Shown here: in pieces, positions 1-6,043 of the stretch
How the letters are laid out: each line of letters begins with the position of its first letter
Numbering within the stretch: the stretch's first letter is position 1
NCBI GenBank assembly: GCA_030632725.1
Contig: DAOVUF010000253.1
Span: 1 to 7,177 of the forward strand
Length of the DNA stretch: 7,177 nt
Origin: QNES01 sp023143415
GTDB taxonomy: Bacteria > Pseudomonadota > Gammaproteobacteria > Beggiatoales > Beggiatoaceae
Direction: 5' to 3'
Translations under genes and position numbers: made by a program
Notes under the pieces: generated by a model
What the model saw: the letters and a program-made list of their open reading frames with translations, nothing else
The model's database searches: none
What the model was told of the DNA's origin: nothing

Positions 1-597
1 AGCGATATTAGCCGCATCAAATCGCAAATAATCAATATCGTCAATCGTCTCAAAACGACGCATCGGAGCAACTTTGCTGGTATCGTGAAAATGGTAAATC
101 TTCCACGACGAAATAGCGTCATAAACATCTGATGCAACGTTGCGATCTCCAACAACACCTGTTTTATCCTTATCTCTAAGTAATTCAGGCGTTGTTTCTC
201 CGCTTCCCATTTCCCACCACCCAGTGTTGCCACCGTCATAGTATCTTGCCTCATCATTAATGATGAATGTTTCATCGGCGGTGGGAGCAAGCTTAAAGCG
301 GTAACCGTTATGACCGAATCGGGTTATGACTTCGATCTGTTTGGTTATCTTTGGTCCATTAAAAAGAAAATCATCACTTCCACCACCATCAGTGATGTAT
401 GCCTTTAAACTTGCGCGGGTTAGTTCCGGCAATGGCAATTCCATCATCGCCCGTAACAGACGAAAAAAATCAATAAAGTTACTTTTTCCCGCGCCGTTTC
501 CCCCTATGAGAACGTTCAGGTTTGTCAGTTCAAAATCTTTAAGTACTCGAATTGACTTGAAGCCCTTTATCGTTAGTTTATCTAATGCTTGTACCAT
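1..597 (-). CDS. Predicted ATPase, SMC/RecF-like (AAA_21 / COG4637 type), C-terminus outside window
   Basis: The reading frame is open from the ATG at 597 down to position 1 (199 codons) with no stop, so the gene is cut by the window edge. The N-terminus has the ABC/SMC-like pattern: a beta strand LTIKGFKSI at residues 8-16, then NVLIGGNGAGKSNFIDFF at 28-45 with a Walker A motif (G32, G37, K38, S39). Further on, GYRFKLAPT (98-106) and WKIYHFHDTS (165-174) are features I recognise from the COG4637 predicted ATPases. Walker B, the signature motif and any TOPRIM or other C-terminal domain would lie outside the window, so the function is open; relatives are linked to DNA repair, defence or unknown roles. 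The start is supported by the canonical N-terminus and a weak AGG upstream at 603-605. It lies downstream of the nuclease gene on the same strand, separated by 158 bp holding a large palindrome. Confidence 0.88.
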   Translation of the reverse strand, partial: MVQALDKLTIKGFKSIRVLKDFELTNLNVLIGGNGAGKSNFIDFFRLLRAMMELPLPELTRASLKAYITDGGGSDDFLFNGPKITKQIEVITRFGHNGYRFKLAPTADETFIINDEARYYDGGNTGWWEMGSGETTPELLRDKDKTGVVGDRNVASDVYDAISSWKIYHFHDTSKVAPMRRFETIDDIDYLRFDAANIA

Positions 598-637
598 ATT
601 AACCTGCATCCAAGGTTCAACATTGTGGAAATTGATG

Positions 638-660
638 AAAGCAAGCGTACAGCAACCGTT
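638..660 (-). repeat. Bipartite motif upstream of the ATPase gene (short copy)
   Basis: Read on the plus strand, this 23-nt stretch is AAAGCAAGCGTA, two bases, then GCAACCGTT. The same two blocks, 12 of 12 and 9 of 9 identical, occur at 1406-1443 with 17 bases between them. On the minus strand this copy lies 40 nt before the ATPase start codon. It may be a shared regulatory sequence or two decayed copies of one interspersed repeat; the sequence does not decide. Confidence 0.5.
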
Positions 661-665
661 CAATT

Positions 666-755
666 CTGATGTGACGCAGGGTGCTTTTAAATTCTAAATT
701 CCTAAATTCCACCGATTTCATCGGTGGAACTTGGAAGCACCTTGCGTCACATCAG
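666..755. repeat. 90-bp nested palindrome between the nuclease and ATPase genes
   Basis: The outer arms 666-686 and 735-755 are inverted repeats matching at 20 of 21 positions (CTGATGTGACGCAGGGTGCTT read against its complement). Inside, 707-716 and 720-729 form a perfect 10-bp stem, TTCCACCGAT with its complement, around a 3-nt loop. Between the left outer arm and the inner stem, TAAATTC(C) is repeated almost three times in tandem (688-710). The right outer arm abuts the nuclease stop codon at 756. Read on the minus strand neither stem is followed by a T-tract, so it is not a classic intrinsic terminator. A small non-autonomous mobile element or a structured 3' end of the nuclease mRNA are the likelier readings. 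Confidence 0.8.
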
Positions 756-1388
756 TTATAATTCATTCAATGCCACTTGCTCTAACCGTTTCAATATGCC
801 TAAAACCGTATATAAATCATTGCCGGGATTATTCAGTTCAAATACTCTTGATAAAGCATACTGTGGGATTTCACCTTTGACTAATTTGATAAAAACAAAA
901 CTCCCACCCGTAGTTATCATGCCAAAACAAGGTTTTTCCTGATTCTTATTCGCTAACATGTAAGCTAAGATTTGTGCCAAGCCCGATTCAATTGAAAAAG
1001 CCGCCTGTTTTGACTCAATAACCATAATCCAAAGTTGCTCTTTCAAAACCAAAACGTCAATTTTCCCTTCCACCACAATTTCTCCATCAACAGTCTCTAT
1101 TTTGACGGAATATTCTGATTTGCTATGAAAAGGATATAGATAAAAACCAGCAAGATTTAACAAGGGTGCTAACACAGCCATTTTAACGGTATTTTCCAGC
1201 AATGGTGGATATTCAATTAAATTGAAATAAGCCTCTTTTGCTTGATTTAAAAAATGTTGTTCAAAATCATTCAATTCTGGAAACTGAGCCAGTTGCCATT
1301 CTGGAAAAAATGGCTCATCGAAGGTTCGCTGTAAACCAAATTTGCTCTTTAAGTCATGTAATGAAATGTTACTGATAGTTTGACTCAT
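756..1388 (-). CDS. PD-(D/E)XK nuclease-fold protein, type I restriction HsdR N-terminal-like
   Basis: A 210-residue protein resembling the small stand-alone 'restriction endonuclease subunit R' proteins common in cyanobacteria and sulfur bacteria. The nuclease core is visible: E65 in LLENTVKM, then GKIDVLVL with D111, then WIMVIESKQAAF with E125 and K127 (the D...ExK motif), and QILAY with Q139 and Y143, matching the QxxxY motif of the HsdR nuclease domain. The end has the family block GNDLYTVLGILKRL (189-202). It lacks the helicase/translocase part of a true HsdR and no HsdM or HsdS is visible, so it is unlikely to be a functional type I system; the substrate is unknown. The start at 1388 is chosen because the family N-terminus (xISLHDLKxxFGL) begins there and AGGAA lies at 1399-1403. 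The frame stays open to an ATG at 1508, but those 40 extra residues do not look family-like. Confidence 0.85.
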   Translation of the reverse strand: MSQTISNISLHDLKSKFGLQRTFDEPFFPEWQLAQFPELNDFEQHFLNQAKEAYFNLIEYPPLLENTVKMAVLAPLLNLAGFYLYPFHSKSEYSVKIETVDGEIVVEGKIDVLVLKEQLWIMVIESKQAAFSIESGLAQILAYMLANKNQEKPCFGMITTGGSFVFIKLVKGEIPQYALSRVFELNNPGNDLYTVLGILKRLEQVALNEL

Positions 1389-1405
1389 GGTATTTCGGTT
1401 CCTAA

Positions 1406-1443
1406 AAAGCAAGCGTAGAATAGCTAAACCCACCGCAACCGTT
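1406..1443 (-). repeat. Bipartite motif upstream of the nuclease gene (long copy)
   Basis: This carries the same two blocks as 638-660 (AAAGCAAGCGTA and GCAACCGTT on the plus strand), here separated by 17 bases that include AGCTAAACCCACC. On the minus strand it starts 17 nt upstream of the nuclease start codon, next to the probable ribosome binding site at 1399-1403. The GGTGGGTT core seen on the minus strand resembles widespread palindromic repeats of cyanobacteria and Beggiatoaceae, as far as I recall, which favours a decayed repeat over an operator. Confidence 0.5.
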
Positions 1444-1699
1444 AATGAAAAATGATTCTCGTCAACATTGAGAGAATGATAACAGAAGTATCGGCTAATA
1501 TTTTCCATGAGGGTATTTTAGTCTCCTCTCCTGTTTAATACTTTCATCAAAGGATTTTTAACAGGATTCGAGGTTGTTGTGACAAATTACGTTTCAGGGC
1601 ATATTGTTAATTTTTAATTCCGACTTAAATAATTTAATTAATCTATAGTAATTGATAATTCAATTAATAAATATCCCTTTTCCTGATTATTTTTATGAT

Positions 1700-1729
1700 T
1701 TGCGGTGGATTTTTAATAGGTGATACAAT
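1700..1729 (+). promoter_or_regulatory. Candidate sigma-70 promoter for nuoGHI
   Basis: TTGCGG at 1700-1705 and TACAAT at 1724-1729 are separated by 18 bp; the -10 box matches 5 of 6 and the -35 box 3 of 6 consensus bases. A second possible -10, TATAAT at 1801-1806, has no good -35. In this AT-rich stretch such matches are cheap, so this is a weak call. A transcript from here would carry the downstream hairpin and the inverted-repeat element as a leader of about 240 nt. Confidence 0.25.
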
Positions 1730-1739
1730 ATTAAAAAGT

Positions 1740-1782
1740 GATCAAGGCTAAATTTTTTCTTTAAAAAACTTTAGTCTCGATC
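1740..1782. repeat. Imperfect hairpin in the nuoG leader region
   Basis: GATC at both ends bounds arms 1740-1758 and 1764-1782, with matching CTAAA/TTTAG blocks and T-run/A-run centres; a few mismatches or G-U pairs interrupt the stem. Its build, a TTAG- or TTTAG-like arm followed by a T-run and an A-run, resembles the hairpins at 4354-4394 and 6817-6854, so it may be a diverged relative. On the plus strand no T-tract follows the right arm, so it is not an obvious terminator. Confidence 0.5.
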
Positions 1783-1819
1783 ATTTATAACCGCGTTCAG
1801 TATAATAATCATATTAATA

Positions 1820-1923
1820 AGAGTCTCTTGCAAAATTCTTCGAGTTGAGATTTAAAAATCCGATTTTTTTTCTGAATCAGAATTTCTTAAACATCGTGTG
1901 TTCAGAGTTTTGCAAGAACCTCT
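1820..1923. mobile_element. ~104-bp MITE-like element or IS remnant with 20-bp terminal inverted repeats
   Basis: The left end (1820-1839, AGAGTCTCTTGCAAAATTCT) and the complement of the right end (1904-1923) agree at 17 of 20 positions, sharing the core TCTTGCAAAA. The interior has no coding potential and carries a small palindrome TTCTGA-A-TCAGAA (1870-1882). Terminal repeats with a TTGCAA core recall those of DDE transposons such as the IS5 or IS4 groups, which is memory rather than a database match. I see no convincing target-site duplication, though both flanks are TTA/TAA-rich. The element ends 49 bp before the nuoG start codon, so it is probably part of the nuoG leader. Confidence 0.6.
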
Positions 1924-1972
1924 GTTTATTACTCTATTTCTGGTATCGCATCGTTTACATGGATAACAAATA

Positions 1973-4366
1973 ATGGTCACAATTGAAATAGACGGTAAAC
2001 CTTACCAAGCTGAAGCCAATCAAATGCTTATTGAAGTAGCAGACGCGAATGGAATAGATATTCCTCGTTTCTGTTATCACAAAAAGTTGTCGGTGGCAGC
2101 GAATTGTCGGATGTGCTTGGTTGAGGTAGAAAAAGCACCTAAGCCTATGCCAGCCTGTGCTACCCCGATTATGGATGGCATGAAAGTGTTTACCCGTTCT
2201 ACAAAGGCACTTGCCGCCCAAAAAGCGGTGATGGCGTTTTTGCTCATTAACCATCCCCTTGACTGCCCTATCTGTGATCAAGGTGGTGAGTGTGAGTTGC
2301 AGGATATCGCCGTGGGTTATGGCAAAGATGTCTCGCATTATCAGGAAAGCAAGCGCGTTGTTGTGAGTAAAAATATCGGTCCACTCATTGCCACCGAGAT
2401 GACGCGCTGTATTCATTGCACTCGTTGTGTGCGCTTTAGCCAAGAAATCAGTGGCATTCAAGAAATGGGTGCGCCTGGGCGGGGTGAGCATACCCAAATT
2501 GGGACTTATATTGAAAAAAATGTGACTTCTGAATTGTCGGGTAATATGATTGATGTTTGCCCTGTTGGTGCTTTGACTTCTAAACCATTCCAATTTTCTG
2601 CTCGCGCCTGGGAAATGCAACAGCGTGATACAATAGCACCCCATGACGCAGTGGGTTCTAATATTCACCTGCATATCCGCCGTAATCAAGTCATGCGCGT
2701 CGCGCCGAGAGAAAATGAGGCAGTGAATGAAGTCTGGATTTCAGATCGGGATCGTTTTAGCTATGAAGGTTTAACGGCTGAAGATCGCTTGACTGCGCCC
2801 ATGATTAAAATAGAGGGCACTTGGCATCGTGCGAATTGGGAAAAAGCATTAGCTTTTGCAGCAGATGGGCTAAAAGCAGTGAAAAGTGCAGAAGGAAGTC
2901 AATCAATTGGCGCATTAGCATCGTCAACGGCGACTGTTGAGGAACTCTATTTATTACAAAAACTGATGCGGGGTATGGGTAGCCAAAATATTGATCATCG
3001 CCTCCATCAAGTGGATTTTAGTGATCAAAAAGAAGCGCCGTCATTTCCCTATTTAGGGCAAGCGATTGCCGATTTGGAAAAATGTGATGCCGCTCTCGTG
3101 ATAGGATCGCATCTCCGCAAAGAGCAGCCGCTGCTTAATCATCGTTTGCGTAAAGCCACCTTGCGCGGTGCAAAAGTGATGTTGGTTAATCCCATTGATT
3201 ATGAATTTAATCTGCCCATTGCCGAAAAAATCATTGCCGCCTCAATGGTAGAACATTTAGCGGGTATTACCAAAGCCCTATTGGAATTGGAAACAGACGC
3301 AAGTCTGATGCCTGGTACAATGACAGCATTAGTACAAGATATCTCTGTCAATGACACTCAACAGGCTATTGCTAAAAATCTATTAACAGGTGAAAAACGC
3401 ACCGTTTTACTAGGGCATTTAGCCACTGCTCATCCACAATTTTCAATAATTCGTGCTTTGGCTGCTGTCATTGCAAAATTAAGTGGTGCAGAACTAGGTT
3501 ATTTGGGAGAAGCAAATACATCAGGAGCTTGGTTAGCAGGTGCATTACCCCATCGGGCAGCAGACGCACCTGTTGATATAGCAGGCTTGGATGCTTATGC
3601 GATGCTCACTCAAGCATTAAAAGGTTATCTCTTATTAGGGCTAGAGCCTGAGTTAGACAGTTGGAATGGTGCGGCAGCATTAGCAACGCTTAAAAAAGCC
3701 GATTTTGTCGTCTCGTTAAGTGCCTACCATACGCCGACGATGGAAAGTTATGCTGATGTCATCTTGCCAATCTCATTATTTCCTGAAACATCAGGGACTT
3801 ACGTGAATTGCGAAGGAAAATGGCAAAGTTTTAATGGTGCCATTAATCCCCCTGGCGAAACACGTCCCGCCTGGAAAATTTTACGGGTTTTAGGTAATCT
3901 ATTTGATGTAAACGGCTTTGATTATATTTCCTCCGATCAAGTGCGCGATGAATTGCGAAACGAAGTCGGTGATCATCAGAATAATAATCAAACCGCGTGG
4001 CAAATTCCCAGCACCTTAACTCTTGAGCCGATTCAGGGATTGCAACGCATCAGTGAAATGCCAATTTATTCAGTTGACGCTTTAGTACGTCGTGCTAGCG
4101 CATTACAACGCACAAAAGACGCTAAAATAGCTGAAGGTGTGCATATCAATGCGAAACTCGCTGCCAAATTGGAAGTGAATGAAGAAAGTCAACTCGAAGT
4201 TGAACAGGGCGAATCAAGTCTTGTCTTAAATGTCGTCATTGATGATCGCGTTCCCGATGAAAGTGTTTTGATTTATGGGGGACAAATTGCCAACCTTGAA
4301 TTGGGTGCATGGCATGGACAAGTTTCCGTGGTTAAAGTGTCGGAAATTAACCATTCGAGGTTTTAG
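1973..4366 (+). CDS. nuoG: NADH-quinone oxidoreductase subunit G (complex I 75-kDa-type subunit)
   Basis: The largest peripheral-arm subunit of complex I, which relays electrons from the NADH-oxidising module to the quinone site. The 797-residue protein starts with a ferredoxin-like domain holding the [2Fe-2S] ligands C34, C45, C48 and C62. Cluster N5 follows with H94, C98, C101 and C107, then N4 with C146, C149, C152 and C196. From about residue 220 there is a molybdopterin-oxidoreductase-like domain without visible cofactor function. The extra N7 cluster of E. coli NuoG is absent: the matching stretch (DAVGSNIHLHIRRNQVMRV, 225-243) has no cysteine, as in mitochondrial-type subunits. The start MVTIEIDGK is the family's usual one; the Shine-Dalgarno is poor. 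The final residues HSRF and the stop lie within a repeat-family hairpin. nuoH follows after 61 bp; nuoF is not upstream. Confidence 0.97.
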   Translation: MVTIEIDGKPYQAEANQMLIEVADANGIDIPRFCYHKKLSVAANCRMCLVEVEKAPKPMPACATPIMDGMKVFTRSTKALAAQKAVMAFLLINHPLDCPICDQGGECELQDIAVGYGKDVSHYQESKRVVVSKNIGPLIATEMTRCIHCTRCVRFSQEISGIQEMGAPGRGEHTQIGTYIEKNVTSELSGNMIDVCPVGALTSKPFQFSARAWEMQQRDTIAPHDAVGSNIHLHIRRNQVMRVAPRENEAVNEVWISDRDRFSYEGLTAEDRLTAPMIKIEGTWHRANWEKALAFAADGLKAVKSAEGSQSIGALASSTATVEELYLLQKLMRGMGSQNIDHRLHQVDFSDQKEAPSFPYLGQAIADLEKCDAALVIGSHLRKEQPLLNHRLRKATLRGAKVMLVNPIDYEFNLPIAEKIIAASMVEHLAGITKALLELETDASLMPGTMTALVQDISVNDTQQAIAKNLLTGEKRTVLLGHLATAHPQFSIIRALAAVIAKLSGAELGYLGEANTSGAWLAGALPHRAADAPVDIAGLDAYAMLTQALKGYLLLGLEPELDSWNGAAALATLKKADFVVSLSAYHTPTMESYADVILPISLFPETSGTYVNCEGKWQSFNGAINPPGETRPAWKILRVLGNLFDVNGFDYISSDQVRDELRNEVGDHQNNNQTAWQIPSTLTLEPIQGLQRISEMPIYSVDALVRRASALQRTKDAKIAEGVHINAKLAAKLEVNEESQLEVEQGESSLVLNVVIDDRVPDESVLIYGGQIANLELGAWHGQVSVVKVSEINHSRF

Positions 4367-4394
4367 TTTTTTGAAGAAAAACTTAAACCTCGAA
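4354..4394. repeat. Interspersed hairpin repeat overlapping the nuoG stop codon
   Basis: Arms 4354-4371 and 4377-4394 form an 18-bp stem with one mismatch around a 5-nt loop. The left arm plus its flank (4352-4375) matches 6958-6981 at 23 of 24 positions, so this is a dispersed repeat and not a one-off hairpin. The nuoG stop TAG at 4364-4366 lies inside the left arm. No T-tract follows the right arm, so it should not terminate transcription outright, but a stem here could set the nuoG:nuoH expression ratio or protect the upstream message. The 10-mer ATTAACCATT flanks it at 4346-4355 and 4405-4414, which may be an insertion footprint. Confidence 0.8.
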
Positions 4395-4402
4395 ATCATT
4401 CA

Positions 4403-4419
4403 CCATTAACCATTAACCA
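4403..4419 (+). repeat. CCATTAA short tandem repeat before nuoH
   Basis: CCATTAA is repeated 2.4 times directly upstream of nuoH, ending 8 bp before its start codon, where a Shine-Dalgarno would be expected; none is evident. Copy-number change of the 7-mer would change the spacing between the hairpin and the nuoH start, but three or fewer copies is short for active slippage. Confidence 0.6.
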
Positions 4420-4427
4420 CGACGCTT

Positions 4428-5495
4428 ATGGAAACATTGCTTTACTTGATCATCACACTGATCAAAATTGTTCTTATCGTTGTACCCTTGCTATTATGTG
4501 TAGCCTACTTAACGTATGCGGAACGCAAAATCATTGGCTACATGCAAGTGCGTATTGGCCCAAATCGGGTCAACTTTTCCGCCATTCCAGGTCTGAGAAA
4601 GATACCTGGGTTCGGGCAACCCATTGCTGATGCGTTAAAGTTAATGTTTAAGGAAATTATTATTCCCACTAATAGTGACCGTTTTTTATTTGTGATTGCC
4701 CCCATGTTAGTGATGGCTCCCGCCTTAGCTGCATGGGCTGTCATTCCTTTTAGCGAAGGCGGTTGGGTATTAGCAGACATTAACGCCGGGTTATTATATA
4801 TCCTTGCCATGACTTCAATGGGCGTATATGGCATACTCATTGCGGGATGGGCTTCTAACTCAAAATATGCGTTTTTGAGTACAATGCGCTCCGCCGCGCA
4901 AATTATCTCTTATGAAATTGCGATGGGTTTTGCCCTAGTCGGCGTATTAATGGCGGCTGGGAGTTTAAATCTGAGCGATATTGTTGCCGCCCAAAAGGGG
5001 AGTTTCTTACATTGGTATTGGTTGCCCTTATTGCCCTTACTCTTTATTTATTTCATATCGGGTTTGGCAGAAACCAATCGCGCCCCCTTTGACTTAGCAG
5101 AAGGTGAATCTGAAATCGTAGCAGGCTTCCACGTCGAATATTCGGGAATGTTATTTGCCGTCTTCTTCATGGCGGAATATGCCAATATGATTTTAATTTC
5201 CACCCTATCTGCCGTGATGTTTTTAGGCGGATGGCTATCGCCCTTTGAGGGCATAGAACTCCTACTGGGAGAAAATTGGTTTACCGCTCTTTTGATCAGA
5301 GCAAGTTTTCTCTGGTTAGCCATAAAAATCTCTCTATTCTTATTTTTATTCTTATGGATCCGAGCCACTTTTCCACGTTACCGTTATGATCAAGTGATGC
5401 GTTTAGGGTGGAAAGTCTTTATTCCCATTACATTAGTGTGGATAGTGGTTCTCGGCGTTGCCATTCTTGCAAAAATACCCCCTTGGTTTGCGTGA
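4428..5495 (+). CDS. nuoH: NADH-quinone oxidoreductase subunit H (complex I ND1-type membrane subunit)
   Basis: The membrane subunit that joins the two arms of complex I and lines the quinone tunnel. The 355-residue protein shows the family signatures in order: YAERKIIGYMQVRIGPNRV (30-48), GLAETNRAPFDLAEGESE (212-229) continuing to VEYSGM (236-241), and FLWIRATFPRYRYDQVMRLG (308-327). Hydrophobic segments near 4-28, 85-108, 117-140, 155-178, 197-215, 240-268, 284-310 and 329-349 fit the expected eight-helix layout. Between NRV and QPIADALKL there are 15 residues (NFSAIPGLRKIPGFG) where many bacterial homologues I recall have about 6, so a short insertion sits in the first loop. The start ATG gives the usual N-terminus but has no clear ribosome binding site. 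nuoI follows after 11 bp, so the two are surely co-transcribed. Confidence 0.97.
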   Translation: METLLYLIITLIKIVLIVVPLLLCVAYLTYAERKIIGYMQVRIGPNRVNFSAIPGLRKIPGFGQPIADALKLMFKEIIIPTNSDRFLFVIAPMLVMAPALAAWAVIPFSEGGWVLADINAGLLYILAMTSMGVYGILIAGWASNSKYAFLSTMRSAAQIISYEIAMGFALVGVLMAAGSLNLSDIVAAQKGSFLHWYWLPLLPLLFIYFISGLAETNRAPFDLAEGESEIVAGFHVEYSGMLFAVFFMAEYANMILISTLSAVMFLGGWLSPFEGIELLLGENWFTALLIRASFLWLAIKISLFLFLFLWIRATFPRYRYDQVMRLGWKVFIPITLVWIVVLGVAILAKIPPWFA

Positions 5496-5497
5496 GG
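5494..5497 (+). promoter_or_regulatory. Ribosome binding site deciding the nuoI start
   Basis: GAGG overlaps the nuoH stop codon and sits 9 nt before the ATG at 5507. It supports that ATG over the in-frame upstream ATG at 5408, which lies deep inside nuoH, and suggests translational coupling of nuoI to nuoH. Confidence 0.7.
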
Positions 5498-5506
5498 TTG
5501 TCGGAT

Positions 5507-5995
5507 ATGAAGGCTATTAAAGATTATATTAAACGCCTGTTTTTGTTGGAACTTCGTGATGGTTTAAAAGTCACCGGTCGATATTTGTTTGACAAAAAAA
5601 TAACGGTGCAATACCCCGACGAAAGAACACCACAATCACATCGTTTTAGGGGGCGACATGCACTGCGTCGTTACCCCAATGGCGAAGAGCGTTGTATTGC
5701 TTGTAAACTCTGTGAGGCGGTTTGTCCTGCACTCGCGATTACCATTGAAGCGGATCATCGCCCTGACGGTACGCGCAGTACTACCCGCTATGAGATTGAT
5801 TTGACAAAATGTATCTTCTGTGGTTTATGTGAAGAATCTTGTCCAGTCGATTCCATTGTCGAAACGCGCGTTTTTGAGTACAGCGGAGAGCAACGCGGTG
5901 ATTTGCTGATGACTAAAGAAAAGTTATTGGCCGCCGGTGAACAACTTGAAAAACAATTAGCTGCTGATAAAGCCTTAGATCGAGCTTATCGTTAA
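5507..5995 (+). CDS. nuoI: NADH-quinone oxidoreductase subunit I (two [4Fe-4S] ferredoxin, TYKY-type)
   Basis: The peripheral subunit that carries clusters N6a and N6b and passes electrons towards the N2 cluster and quinone, docked on the membrane arm beside NuoH. The protein has 162 residues, the family's normal size. It opens with a short helix and LRDGLKVTGRYLF (16-28), then FRGRHALRRYPNGEERCIAC, the typical lead into the clusters. The cysteines are C63, C66, C69, C73 and C102, C105, C108, C112, each closed by CP, giving the classic pair of CxxCxxCxxxCP motifs. The TRVFEY block (120-125) and an alanine/lysine-rich helical tail complete it. The start at 5507 is set by the GAGG and the canonical N-terminus. 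In the standard operon nuoJ would follow; here a MORN-type gene does. Confidence 0.97.
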   Translation: MKAIKDYIKRLFLLELRDGLKVTGRYLFDKKITVQYPDERTPQSHRFRGRHALRRYPNGEERCIACKLCEAVCPALAITIEADHRPDGTRSTTRYEIDLTKCIFCGLCEESCPVDSIVETRVFEYSGEQRGDLLMTKEKLLAAGEQLEKQLAADKALDRAYR

Positions 5996-6030
5996 GTCGT
6001 TTTGAAAGGTTTGAAGTAGCTTGTTTTAAC

Positions 6031-6036
6031 AGAGGG
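6031..6036 (+). promoter_or_regulatory. Strong ribosome binding site of the MORN-repeat gene
   Basis: AGAGGG lies 7 nt before the ATG at 6044. Another ATG at 6039 overlaps this zone but is in a different frame, so the spacing favours 6044, which also gives a clean signal peptide. Confidence 0.65.
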
Positions 6037-6043
6037 ACATGCC

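Larger units (their letters stand above)
1444..1972. other. Long AT-rich intergenic region between the divergent nuclease gene and nuoG
   Basis: No frame here looks like a gene. The first part (to 1508) is only an open extension of the nuclease frame. From about 1600 to 1680 the sequence is very AT-rich, with a weak 7-bp hairpin at 1649-1666. The later part holds a candidate promoter, a hairpin and a terminal-inverted-repeat element, listed separately. I searched the frame that ends at the TAA overlapping the nuoG start (1971-1973) for a NuoF C-terminus and saw nothing like one. That frame contains only a 4-codon ORF, ATG at 1959 (M-D-N-K), whose stop overlaps the nuoG ATG as TAATG. Confidence 0.6.

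Noticed and set aside
326..697. 123-codon open frame on the plus strand
   Set aside because: It is antisense to the ATPase gene, whose Walker A motif and family pattern are on the minus strand.
724..942. 72-codon open frame on the plus strand
   Set aside because: It lies antisense to the end of the nuclease gene and starts inside the palindrome; no recognisable features.
756..1388. Complete type I restriction-modification system
   Set aside because: Only a 210-residue nuclease-fold protein is present; no translocase domain, methylase or specificity subunit is visible.
1389..1508. 40-codon N-terminal extension of the nuclease
   Set aside because: The family N-terminus begins at the ATG at 1388; the extension reads through the repeat motif at 1406-1443.
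1509..1972. Remnant of nuoF upstream of nuoG
   Set aside because: The frame ending at 1973 shows no NuoF-like C-terminal sequence and the region is AT-rich and repeat-derived.
1955..2689. 244-codon open frame on the minus strand
   Set aside because: It lies opposite the conserved cysteine-rich start of nuoG and its translation shows no family features; a shadow frame.
5408..5506. 33-codon upstream extension of nuoI
   Set aside because: It would run within nuoH; the canonical 162-residue NuoI start and GAGG site are at 5507 and 5494.
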